64,000 nucleotides of DNA from Myxococcota bacterium (GTDB taxonomy: Bacteria > Myxococcota_A > Polyangia > JAAYKL01): positions 26,638-90,637 of the forward strand of contig JASJCT010000010.1 in NCBI GenBank assembly GCA_030065855.1, given 5' to 3'. The position numbers were made by a program, and so were the translations under genes. Below the pieces are notes generated by a model, which saw only the letters and a program-made list of their open reading frames with translations, had not been told where the DNA came from and searched no databases. Of this stretch, positions 42,918 through 50,890 are shown piece after piece. Numbering within the stretch: position 1 is the stretch's first letter; the number at the start of each line of letters is the position of its first letter.

Positions 42918-43700
42918 ATGAGCATGCTAGAAAATGAAAAAGACCCACGCGTTCGATTGGACATTTTGGACAAGCTGACAGACGAGGATGCCCTTGTTGA
43001 GGTGGTCTGTACGGATGATTCACCACGGGTGCGGCTGGCAGCGGTTGCTCGTATCAACGACGACGAAAAACTGTTTAAGGTCGCGAGCGAAGCCAATGAA
43101 CTCGATGTCAGACTCCTCGCGGTAGAGCGGATCTCTTCCCAAAGTAGAATCGCTGAGCTACTTCGGGACAGGAGGAACCTCGAATTGATCGGTATGTGCT
43201 TTTCCAGGATCACTGATCGGGATATCATTGAATCCATTGCCGAAGACACAGATTGTAATCCAGTTGCCCGGCGCCTGGCCGTAGAACACTTTGCAAGCGA
43301 AGCCTATCTCGCCGAGGTGTATGAAGAGAAGACAGGTCGGAAGAGCCCCAAGGCAGTAGAGGCCTTTCTCGCTTACTACGGCGGAGGCCTGAGTGGCGTG
43401 CGGGCCATCGGTAGGTTCAAGCGCAGTCCCAAGGCCCTCAAAGCCCTGGGTACCATCGCTAAGAAAGGTGGCGAAGAAGGGGAGCTCGCTGTTGAATACC
43501 TGTGCAATGCCTTGGGAAGCGCAAATCCCGAGCTGGTAAAAATTGCAACAGATGAGCTCGCTGCGGTCGAGGATCCTGAGCTGGTGGCCGCACTTGTGCG
43601 CGCGCTGGAGGATCCCAAGTTGGGCGATCCAATTCGGGACGTGCTGAGGAGAATTGATACCAAGGAATCCCGCATTGCCCTGGAGTTAGGTAACCGTTAG
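42918..43700 (+). CDS. HEAT-repeat protein in the redox operon
   Basis: 260 residues formed by HEAT-like helical repeats (DPRVRLDILDKLTDEDALVEVVCTDDSPRVRLAAVARI; ANELDVRLLAVERISSQSRIAELL; NPELVKIATDELAAVEDPELVAALVRAL). No signal or membrane part, so cytoplasmic. The first ATG at 42918 is preceded by GGGACG; a later Met is at codon 3. HEAT proteins can act as scaffold or maturation factor for enzyme complexes, but the sequence alone does not show which. It is 26 bases behind rrf2 and 28 before the first response regulator. Confidence 0.82.
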   Translation: MSMLENEKDPRVRLDILDKLTDEDALVEVVCTDDSPRVRLAAVARINDDEKLFKVASEANELDVRLLAVERISSQSRIAELLRDRRNLELIGMCFSRITDRDIIESIAEDTDCNPVARRLAVEHFASEAYLAEVYEEKTGRKSPKAVEAFLAYYGGGLSGVRAIGRFKRSPKALKALGTIAKKGGEEGELAVEYLCNALGSANPELVKIATDELAAVEDPELVAALVRALEDPKLGDPIRDVLRRIDTKESRIALELGNR

Positions 43701-43728
43701 TATCTCAAGCAATCTAGGAGAAACCGTC

Positions 43729-44106
43729 ATGGCAAAGAAGATTCTGATCATCGACGACGAAAAGGACATGCGCGTCTATCTCAGCACCCTATTTAAAAAA
43801 GCAGGGTACGAAGTGGCCGACGCCGAGAACGGGGAAATCGGCCTCGATGTGGCCAAGCGCAACCTTCCTGATCTCATCACCCTTGACGTGCTGATGCCGA
43901 AGAAGTCCGGTGTTCGGGCGTTTCGGGAGCTGAGAACCAGCACTGAAACCCAAGACACACCTATCATTATCCTTACGGGATTGACCCGCCAAGAAGATTT
44001 TTTCGGGGACGACCTCGGTGCGCTGCGCAAGCCAGACGCCGTTGTGGAAAAGCCCATTGATCGGGATGCTTTCTTGGCAACAGCAAAGGATATTCTGGGC
44101 GACTAA
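43729..44106 (+). CDS. Receiver-only response regulator 1
   Basis: 125 residues, a stand-alone REC domain: acidic pair IDDEKD, phosphoacceptor Asp53 in ITLDVLMPKKSG, Thr in IILTGLT, Lys in VVEKPID. Its switch Lys-Pro is in place. It has no output domain, so it acts by binding another protein. The ribosome site AGGAGAAACC precedes the ATG. Together with the kinase and second regulator it resembles the two-component genes found beside tmc and hmc (rrf1) in Desulfovibrio. Confidence 0.9.
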   Translation: MAKKILIIDDEKDMRVYLSTLFKKAGYEVADAENGEIGLDVAKRNLPDLITLDVLMPKKSGVRAFRELRTSTETQDTPIIILTGLTRQEDFFGDDLGALRKPDAVVEKPIDRDAFLATAKDILGD

Positions 44107-44107
44107 C

Positions 44108-45415
44108 GTGACTATCAAGGGCCGATCACCCATTTCCCTGTCAACCGTTCCCCGCGGACGAACCATTTTTGTCTACGCAGTCGGCACGGTGATCATCGTG
44201 GGCATTATCTCGGTGGGGATTGGCCTCCTCTCTGGTCACTTATCCGCAGTGCTCCTCTCAGTTGTGATCGCTGTCTGCCTGTTACTCATTGGCATTCTCA
44301 CGCTAAAGCGGGAGCTGGACAGATCCCGCAGGGACTACAAGCGATTGTTCGAAGCCGTACCCTGCTATATCTGCGTGCTCAACCGCGACCTGGAGATCCT
44401 AGAGTCCAACGCCCTGTACCGCAGTGACTTCAATGTCTCAGAAGGGGCCCACTGTTTTGATGTGTGCAAACAGCGCAGCACTTCGTGCCCGAACTGCCTG
44501 GTTCAACAGACGTTTAAAGATGGCAAAATCCACTCCAGTGAGGAAACCCTGACCACGCGGGACGGCAAGGCTCTCAGCCTTATTGTCTACTCCATGCCCC
44601 TGCGCGATGCATCCGGAAAGATCGCCACTGTGATGGAGGTTTTTACCGACATCACAGAAGTAAAACACTTGGAGCGGCAGCTCACCCTGATGGGCCGGGC
44701 CGTGGCCGGCATGGCCCACCGCATCAAAAATATCCTGATGGGCTTGGAAGGCAGCATCTTCGTGGTCAATACCGGCAAGGAGATGAACGACGAGCAAATG
44801 GTGGCCGATGGGTGGGAGATGGTGGAGCGCAACGTGGGAAGGGTCTCCCGCCTCGTGGTCGACTTGCTATATTGCTCAAAGAAACGGACGCCGAGATTCA
44901 AACCCGGCACCGATCCAGTGGGGATCGCGCGAGATGTGGGGGCTTTGTACCGAGAGCGCATGGCAGACGAAGGCATCGTGCTCAATCTATCCCTTCCCAG
45001 TACATCCCTTGAGGGCACATACGATCCAGATAGCCTGCACAACATGCTCTGTAACTTGATGGCCAACGCCATCGACGCCTGCCGCTTTGACCTGGATGAT
45101 GAGAAAACAGAACACGCGATCGCACTTAGGTGTTTTACGACCCCCCAGGGAGAGACCGTGTTCGAGGTAGAGGACGATGGGGCAGGCATTCCCAACGATG
45201 TAAAGGACAAGGTATTTGAGGACTTCTTTTCGACCAAGGGCACCGAGGGGACTGGCATGGGACTCCTCGTGGTCCAGCAAGTCGCAGAAGAGCACGGCGG
45301 CAGTGTTTCCTTTGAAACGACCCCTGGTCAGGGCACCTGTTTTCGGGTAACCCTGCCGGTAAAAAGCAATGGCGGGCAACTACCTGCCGCAGGATCAGGA
45401 GATAGTAATGAGTAA
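44108..45415 (+). CDS. Membrane histidine kinase with Cys-rich PAS domain
   Basis: The GTG at 44108, one base after the previous stop, is a better start than the longer frame at 44018, which lies within the regulator gene. 435 residues: two transmembrane helices at about 18-58 (FVYAVGTVIIVGIISVGIGLL and the following one) with almost no periplasmic loop, a PAS domain with four Cys in HCFDVCKQRSTSCPNC, a DHp helix with the phospho-His in MAHRIKN (about residue 204), and an ATPase domain (N box NLMANAIDACRF, G1 VEDDGAGIP, G2 GTGMGL). The Cys pattern suggests cytoplasmic redox or metal sensing. Partners are the two flanking receiver proteins. Confidence 0.92.
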   Translation: MTIKGRSPISLSTVPRGRTIFVYAVGTVIIVGIISVGIGLLSGHLSAVLLSVVIAVCLLLIGILTLKRELDRSRRDYKRLFEAVPCYICVLNRDLEILESNALYRSDFNVSEGAHCFDVCKQRSTSCPNCLVQQTFKDGKIHSSEETLTTRDGKALSLIVYSMPLRDASGKIATVMEVFTDITEVKHLERQLTLMGRAVAGMAHRIKNILMGLEGSIFVVNTGKEMNDEQMVADGWEMVERNVGRVSRLVVDLLYCSKKRTPRFKPGTDPVGIARDVGALYRERMADEGIVLNLSLPSTSLEGTYDPDSLHNMLCNLMANAIDACRFDLDDEKTEHAIALRCFTTPQGETVFEVEDDGAGIPNDVKDKVFEDFFSTKGTEGTGMGLLVVQQVAEEHGGSVSFETTPGQGTCFRVTLPVKSNGGQLPAAGSGDSNE

Positions 45416-45767
45416 GCAAATACTCGTTGTGGACGACGAAGCAGACGTGCGCACGTTCCTCGAGGCTGTACTAAAAAAGGGCGGCTACGATACGGTGACC
45501 GCAACTGATGGCGCCGAGGCCCTCAAGGCGGTCCGGGATAACAAGCCGGATCTCGTCATACTGGACTTGCAGATGCCCACGAAAACCGGCACAGATTTCT
45601 ATCGCCAATTGTCCAAAGACAAAGCTATGTCAGATATCCCCATTATTGTGGTCAGCGGGCTCTCTGGCAGGCATCTGGCGATCCGAAAACCCGTAGCTGT
45701 ATTTGATAAACCCATTAACCCGGACGAGTTTCTTGAAGCAGTGGCCAAAGTTTTTAGCGACCAATAG
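45408..45767 (+). CDS. Receiver-only response regulator 2
   Basis: 119 residues from ATG 45408 (overlapping the kinase stop by 8 bases; AGGAG upstream). REC motifs: VDDEAD, phosphoacceptor Asp53 in VILDLQMPTKTG, IIVVSGLSG, FDKPINP. No output domain. About half identical by eye to the receiver at 43729, so the two probably arose by duplication around the kinase. It closes the regulatory part of the operon before a 180-base gap holding a long hairpin. Confidence 0.9.
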   Translation: MSKQILVVDDEADVRTFLEAVLKKGGYDTVTATDGAEALKAVRDNKPDLVILDLQMPTKTGTDFYRQLSKDKAMSDIPIIVVSGLSGRHLAIRKPVAVFDKPINPDEFLEAVAKVFSDQ

Positions 45768-45859
45768 TCGCGTCGTTCTTTTCTTACTTCACAAATACCC
45801 CCTAATAACTTCAACAAAATTTCCGAGTCAGCCAGTCGGAGATACTGGACGGCGGCAAA

Positions 45860-45931
45860 GGGCTCGCGCAAAAATTACTTACCAGTTCCTCGGGTTCAGA
45901 TATGCACGGGAAGTTATTTTTGCGCGAGCCC
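45860..45931. repeat. Long hairpin / inverted repeat inside the redox operon
   Basis: Two 21-base arms beginning GGGCTCGCGCAAAAAT (45860-45880 and, inverted, 45911-45931) are complementary except for one base, around a 30-base loop. There is no T-run after the stem, so it is not a normal terminator. It lies 16 bases before the ATG of the TmcD-like gene and could be an RNA stabiliser, a processing site, an attenuator or a small palindromic mobile element. Confidence 0.8.
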
Positions 45932-45947
45932 TAAGGAGCATGCTTCT

Positions 45948-47207
45948 ATGATTGAAAATCGCAGTTGGGATTGGAACACCGGCAAACGAGTCATCGCCGA
46001 TGTCAAAGAGATCTACTCCGCTTTCGAAGAGGTGCACGAATTCGCAGCCAGCCCTGATGGGGAGCGGATCGCTGTTCCTGTGGTGAAAGGTGAAGACACC
46101 GTGTCCATTTGGGACAGCGGCAACCTGCTGGATAGTGAATATGAACGCGCCTGGCACCTCACTTTCACGCCAGACGGTCGACTGGTGGCGTTTGTCCGCA
46201 TCGACGATGAGTGGACCGTGGCCATAAACGGGACCCCCTGGGAAGAAACCTTTGACTTTGTCTGGAATCTGCAGATCAGCCCGGACGGGGGTGCCATCGC
46301 AGTGCAGGTGAAGCAGGAGCCAAAGTACACCCTGGCCATTAACGGCATACCCTGGGAAGAGGCGTTTATTTCTATGCGCGATTACACCCTTAACCGAGAT
46401 GGAAAGCGGGCTGCAGCGCTGGTCCAGGTAGAACCCCTGGCAGAGGCTGACATCTTCAAGTTCATGGAGGGGACCTGGAGTGTGGCCGTGGACGGGACAC
46501 CATGGGACAACAAGTACATTAATGTGTACGCCCCCAGGTTCAGTCCAGATGGGAACCGCGTGGTCGCGGAAATTCGCACTGACATCGCCGAATATACCCT
46601 GGCTGAAAACGCAGTGCCATGGGATGCCACATTCGGGTGTATCTGGGAGCCGTGTTACCGCCCCAGTGGTAGCGTCATTGTTCCGGTAAAGGTGCCAGGG
46701 GGATGGTCCCTGGCAGAGGATGGCAAGGTCATCTGGCAGGGCCGGTACGTGCAACTCTGGCACCAGCAAGTGAGCCCAGACGGTCAGCGCATCGCAGCAG
46801 TGGCAGCCACGGGCTATGGCAAGTGGACCGTTGTGGTGGATGACGCCCCTTGGAAAACAATCTTTGGTGACATGGTGCTACCTCCAAAATTTTCACCAGA
46901 TGGGAAACGGATAGCCGCGGTCGTCAAGGATAACAACCGCTGGGGCATTGCAGTTGATGGCACGCCCTGGCCTCAAATGTTTGACATGGCCTGGGATCCG
47001 GTGTTTAGCCCCGGCGGCGATGCCGTGGCCGCCAAGGTAGAGCAGGACGGCACATACGCACTCGGCGTGAATGGCAAGCTCTTGCAACCCCGCTTCGATG
47101 CCTTGTGGGATCCCTGCTTTAGCCCGGACGGGCAGTCCGTGCTGGTGCGCGCTATAGCGGATGGTAAGGTCATCCGCCACGTGGTTCCCCTGTCCGAAGT
47201 GCTTTGA
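45948..47207 (+). CDS. tmcD: Trp-rich beta-propeller protein, TmcD-like
   Basis: 419 residues, about eight repeats of the pattern W.(F/V)SPDG..(I/V)A..V......W(T/S)(V/L)A(V/I)(N/D)G.PW, each with two or more Trp. No signal peptide, so cytoplasmic. In the Desulfovibrio tmc operon, tmcD codes for a Trp-rich protein of similar size next to the TmcB/TmcC subunits, and the two genes after this one are TmcC- and TmcB-like. I name it on context plus composition, not on a verified alignment. It may cap or regulate the cytoplasmic Fe-S subunit. The ATG has AAGGAG upstream, just beyond the hairpin. Confidence 0.68.
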   Translation: MIENRSWDWNTGKRVIADVKEIYSAFEEVHEFAASPDGERIAVPVVKGEDTVSIWDSGNLLDSEYERAWHLTFTPDGRLVAFVRIDDEWTVAINGTPWEETFDFVWNLQISPDGGAIAVQVKQEPKYTLAINGIPWEEAFISMRDYTLNRDGKRAAALVQVEPLAEADIFKFMEGTWSVAVDGTPWDNKYINVYAPRFSPDGNRVVAEIRTDIAEYTLAENAVPWDATFGCIWEPCYRPSGSVIVPVKVPGGWSLAEDGKVIWQGRYVQLWHQQVSPDGQRIAAVAATGYGKWTVVVDDAPWKTIFGDMVLPPKFSPDGKRIAAVVKDNNRWGIAVDGTPWPQMFDMAWDPVFSPGGDAVAAKVEQDGTYALGVNGKLLQPRFDALWDPCFSPDGQSVLVRAIADGKVIRHVVPLSEVL

Positions 47208-47235
47208 GTTTGGATGGATTTAAAGGAAGGATAAC

Positions 47236-47883
47236 ATGTACGAATTTGTACGCGGCCCCCTGGTTTGGATAGCTTTCATCGCGTTCATCGGTGGGAGCAT
47301 TATCAAGCTCTTTGCCATGTATCGGCTCGCAGACAAGGAAAAGAGCGTCCTACCCACCATGAGCGCTAAGTTTGGACTTCGATCGGTCATCCGCTGGGCG
47401 ATTCCTTTCGCCTCTCGCAACGAGCGACTCCACCCCTATATGACGATCGTTTCCTTTGCCTTTCACGTCTGCCTGCTCGTAACCCCTCTGTTTGTGATGG
47501 GACATGCCGTGCTGTGGCAAGAATCCTGGGGCATTAGTTGGCCGAGTCTACCCCCTGCCCTAGCCGATGGCATGACATTAACGGTTATCATCTGCTTCTT
47601 CTTCCTGTTCTTGCGACGTCTTACCGCGCCAGAGGTGCGCAATGTGAACAAACCCAGGGACTATCTGCTCAGCCTGCTGGTGGTGGCGCCTTTTGTAACT
47701 GGGTTTATCGCCCACAAGCAGTGGCTTGCCCCTGAACCCATATTGATCCTGCACATCGTGACCGGCGCCCTGTGGCTCATCGCGATTCCCTTTACTTGGC
47801 TCGCACACATGATCTGGTTCTTGTTCACTCGGTCCTACATGGGCAGCGAGTTCGGTGCGGTTAGAAACGCGAGGGATTGGTAA
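47236..47883 (+). CDS. tmcC: Membrane cytochrome b subunit, TmcC/HmcE (NarI-like)
   Basis: 215 residues with about five transmembrane helices. Likely haem b ligands are in HPYMTIVSFAFHVCLL...MGHAVLW and HKQWLAPEPILILHIVTGALWLIAIPFTWLAHMIWF, the NarI/DsrM pattern of paired His in successive helices. It would exchange electrons with menaquinone. In Desulfovibrio this subunit is TmcC or HmcE (~225 residues). Spacing to the next gene is 42 bases. The symbol follows the adjacent TmcD-like gene; hmcE is equally defensible. Confidence 0.85.
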   Translation: MYEFVRGPLVWIAFIAFIGGSIIKLFAMYRLADKEKSVLPTMSAKFGLRSVIRWAIPFASRNERLHPYMTIVSFAFHVCLLVTPLFVMGHAVLWQESWGISWPSLPPALADGMTLTVIICFFFLFLRRLTAPEVRNVNKPRDYLLSLLVVAPFVTGFIAHKQWLAPEPILILHIVTGALWLIAIPFTWLAHMIWFLFTRSYMGSEFGAVRNARDW

Positions 47884-47925
47884 TGGGAGGGAGTACAGAT
47901 TCTCGAAAAATAAGGATGTTGAATA

Positions 47926-49245
47926 ATGGCTGATTTACAAGACGCAGCAGTGACAGATCCCGGTATCGACGATCAAATTAAAAAGCTGACGCCAGACCGC
48001 ATCGAACAGGTCATAAACCGAGTACTGAAAAAAGAGAGCGCCGCCAGGTTCAAAGTTTATCTCGAAACCTGCGTGCGGTGCGGGCTGTGCGCAGATGCCT
48101 GCCATACGTACCTCTCTCGGGACAAGGACCCGGACTTTGCGCCGGTCGCAAAGGTCAAGGACACGATCTGGGAGATGGTGAAGAAAAAAGGCAAGGTGGA
48201 CAAGGCATTTATCAAAAAGGCCGCGCGGATCGCCTTTACCGAATGCGGTACGTGCCGGCGGTGCAGCATGTACTGTCCCTTTGGCATCGACATCGCCTAC
48301 CTGATCATGTTGGTCCGTCGCATCTGCAACCTGCTCGGCGTAGTGCCGCAGTACTTGCAGGATACCACCAACAGTCACTCGGTCACCATGAACCAGATGT
48401 GGGTCCAGCAGGACGACTGGATAGACACCCTGATCTGGCAGGAAGAAGATGCGCGGGACGAGCTCAAGGGCGTGCGCATTCCCCTGGATAAGGAAGGTGC
48501 GGACGTCATGTATTCGGTCATTGGCCCGGAACCGAAAATCCTGGCCCAGCTGATCGCCAATATGGCAATCATCTTCAAGGTCGCCGGTGTGGACTGGACC
48601 ATGCCCAGCCGGGATGGATGGGATAACAGCAACATGGCCATGTACACGGGTGACTTCGAAACCATGGGCCGGGTGGAGCGCCTTCACTGGGAGGCGGCCA
48701 CGCGGCTCAAGGTCAAGAAAGTCGTCATGGGGGAGTGTGGTCATGCCTATCGCGGCGCGGTCTACGACGGTCCAAAATGGCTCGGCTGGCAGGGGCCGCC
48801 AATCCCGATGGTTCATGCGGTGGAGTTTTATTACGACCTCATCGCGTCCGGCCGTATCAAAATCGCTCGGAAGGTTAAGGGGCCCTTCACGGTTCAGGAT
48901 CCGTGCAACGTGGTGCGGGGCCGGGGACTGCACCACAAGTTGCGCTACATCATGAACGCCCTGTGCGAGGATTTTCGCGATACGGATCCGCGCTTTGAGC
49001 ACAATTACTGCTGCGCCGCAGGTGGTGGTATCATCAACTGCGGCCCGCCTTGGAAGCTCTCCCGCATGAAGAGCATCCGGGTCAAGGCCGATCAATTCCG
49101 CGCCACTGGCGCGCACACCATTGTTACCCCTTGTCACAACTGTCACAGCGGCATTGAGGATATCATCGGATACTACAAGCTCGATATGCACGTCACGTTC
49201 ATCAACGAACTCTTGATGAAGACAATGGAAATGCCGGAGGTATAG
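47926..49245 (+). CDS. tmcB: CCG-domain Fe-S protein, TmcB/HmcF (HdrD/DsrK-like)
   Basis: 439 residues. Two ferredoxin-type [4Fe-4S] motifs stand at about 46-57 and 107-118 (CVRCGLCADACHTYL; CGTCRRCSMYCPFGID). The second half contains GECGHAYRG, a DPCNVVRG segment and the CCG-type cluster region NYCCAAGGG...TPCHNCHSGIEDI, which in heterodisulfide-reductase-like proteins binds a noncubane [4Fe-4S] cluster. No signal peptide: it faces the cytoplasm and pairs with the cytochrome b. It would move electrons between the quinone/membrane module and a cytoplasmic thiol/disulfide or similar partner. The substrate is not known even for Tmc and Hmc. Confidence 0.9.
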   Translation: MADLQDAAVTDPGIDDQIKKLTPDRIEQVINRVLKKESAARFKVYLETCVRCGLCADACHTYLSRDKDPDFAPVAKVKDTIWEMVKKKGKVDKAFIKKAARIAFTECGTCRRCSMYCPFGIDIAYLIMLVRRICNLLGVVPQYLQDTTNSHSVTMNQMWVQQDDWIDTLIWQEEDARDELKGVRIPLDKEGADVMYSVIGPEPKILAQLIANMAIIFKVAGVDWTMPSRDGWDNSNMAMYTGDFETMGRVERLHWEAATRLKVKKVVMGECGHAYRGAVYDGPKWLGWQGPPIPMVHAVEFYYDLIASGRIKIARKVKGPFTVQDPCNVVRGRGLHHKLRYIMNALCEDFRDTDPRFEHNYCCAAGGGIINCGPPWKLSRMKSIRVKADQFRATGAHTIVTPCHNCHSGIEDIIGYYKLDMHVTFINELLMKTMEMPEV

Positions 49246-49249
49246 GATA

Positions 49250-50890
49250 ATGCTTTCTCAGAATATTTTTGCCACAAAGATGCAAAGGTCGCTGATTGCT
49301 AAGTTCGGTGTCCTGGGTCTTGGAATGACCGGACTGCTCGTGCTGGCGATCTTGGGCTGCGAGCCCCCACACGAGGTGGGTGTGCGGGAAGTCTCCCCTG
49401 CTACCATTGTCATTTCTCTACCAACTGTGTTTGGCGATCTCCGGCGGCCGCCCGTGGCATTTGACCATGGGGCACACACAGCCGCACTTGAGGACGAGGG
49501 CTGCACAGCCTGCCATCTCCAGGAGGACGATGCCCTTGTCTTTAAGTTTGCTCGCAAGGATGACGGTGACGATGGAGATGCATTAAAAGACCTGTACCAC
49601 GACAAGTGCATTGGGTGTCACAAGGCGCGGACCGCAGCTGGGCAGACGAGCGGCCCAGAAGCGTGTGCCACATGCCATAAAAAACAATCAGCCGGCGCTT
49701 CACTCACATTGAGAAAAGAGATGGCGTTCGACTATTCCCTTCACTACCGACACGTTCAGGCCACTGGCCAAGAAAAATGCGATGCCTGTCACCATCAATA
49801 CGATGAAGCCGCCCAAAAGCTCGTGTACAAAAAAGGCGCTGAGGATGCCTGTCGCGACTGCCACGGCAAAGTGGATGAGGGCCGGAATCTCTCGCTAAAG
49901 AACGCCTCGCACGTGAATTGCATCACCTGTCACCTCAGGGAACAGGCCAGGGGTTCAAAACACGGTCCTGTTCTCTGCGAAGGTTGCCATGACGCCGAAT
50001 ATCAAGCCGGATACGATACAATAGACATCGAAAACATGCCAAGGCTGGAGCGGGGCCAAAAAGACAAGACCCGGATAAGCGCTGAGGGCGCTGAATCCCT
50101 TGCGGTGGTTTTTAACCACAAGGCCCACGAGACACGGGCCCGGTTCTGCACTACCTGTCACCACAAGACCCCAAAGCCTTGCGGGGACTGCCATACGATC
50201 ACCGGTGCAAAAGAAGGAGATGGCATCACGACTGAGCAGGCCTTCCACGAGAAAAGCTCAGAGCGGAGTTGCGTAGGGTGCCACATGGCCAAGGCAGCTG
50301 TTCCCGACTGTGCCGGGTGTCATCATCTGCCAGTGAGCCAGGATCTGCCTGGCAAACGCACGTGTCCCACTTGTCATACGGGCGACCCATTACCAAGTGA
50401 CGCGCCCGATCTCCTCCTGGCAGATGGGGCCCCCACAGAACAGCCAGTGGACGCAGGGCTATCTGACAGCTATTCCAAAACTGGCCCGCTTACCAACGGA
50501 TTGGCGCACCTCCCGGAGGCCTCGGACGATTTTCCGAAGACAGTGATCATCGACACACTGGCCAATGCCTACAAACCGTCGACAATGCCCCACCAGCGCA
50601 TTGCAGCGCGCCTGGACGAAATCGTCCGGGCCAGCGAGCTGGCAACGGTATTTCACGCTCAAACCGAAGTAGTGTGCGCGGGATGTCACCACCACAGCCC
50701 CTTGGAAGCCCGGCCTAGACCCTGTAAAGCCTGCCACGGCAGCACAGCTGAACCTGCCAAGGACAAGCCAGGGTTAAAGGCCGCATACCACCGCCAATGC
50801 ATGGGCTGCCATGTGGAAATGAATATTCAACAGGCAATGGGGTGCACTGATTGTCATGAAAAGGCCGCGGGCAAGGAGGTGGCCAAATGA
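49250..50890 (+). CDS. hmcA: High-molecular-weight 16-haem cytochrome c, HmcA
   Basis: 546 residues with exactly 16 CXXCH motifs, the same number and nearly the same length as HmcA of Desulfovibrio vulgaris (545). Several are followed by a second His (CDACHH, CTTCHH, CAGCHH), as in the class III-type modules of HmcA. The gap of about 120 residues without haem between the 12th and 13th motif is a linker rich in Pro, Asp and Ala. The signal ends in LAILGC, a good lipobox, so it may be lipid-anchored. It takes electrons from periplasmic cytochrome c3 (candidate at 11745) to the membrane subunits, or the reverse. Overlaps hmcB by 4 bases (ATGA). Confidence 0.93.
   Translation: MLSQNIFATKMQRSLIAKFGVLGLGMTGLLVLAILGCEPPHEVGVREVSPATIVISLPTVFGDLRRPPVAFDHGAHTAALEDEGCTACHLQEDDALVFKFARKDDGDDGDALKDLYHDKCIGCHKARTAAGQTSGPEACATCHKKQSAGASLTLRKEMAFDYSLHYRHVQATGQEKCDACHHQYDEAAQKLVYKKGAEDACRDCHGKVDEGRNLSLKNASHVNCITCHLREQARGSKHGPVLCEGCHDAEYQAGYDTIDIENMPRLERGQKDKTRISAEGAESLAVVFNHKAHETRARFCTTCHHKTPKPCGDCHTITGAKEGDGITTEQAFHEKSSERSCVGCHMAKAAVPDCAGCHHLPVSQDLPGKRTCPTCHTGDPLPSDAPDLLLADGAPTEQPVDAGLSDSYSKTGPLTNGLAHLPEASDDFPKTVIIDTLANAYKPSTMPHQRIAARLDEIVRASELATVFHAQTEVVCAGCHHHSPLEARPRPCKACHGSTAEPAKDKPGLKAAYHRQCMGCHVEMNIQQAMGCTDCHEKAAGKEVAK

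Noticed and set aside
44018..44107. N-terminal extension of the histidine kinase
   Set aside because: Overlaps the receiver gene in another frame; GTG 44108 starts right after its stop and gives a normal N-terminus.
47935..49191. 418-residue minus-strand frame opposite the TmcB-like gene
   Set aside because: Long but His/Asp/Val-rich without any motif; the plus strand codes for a clear Fe-S protein with cluster motifs.
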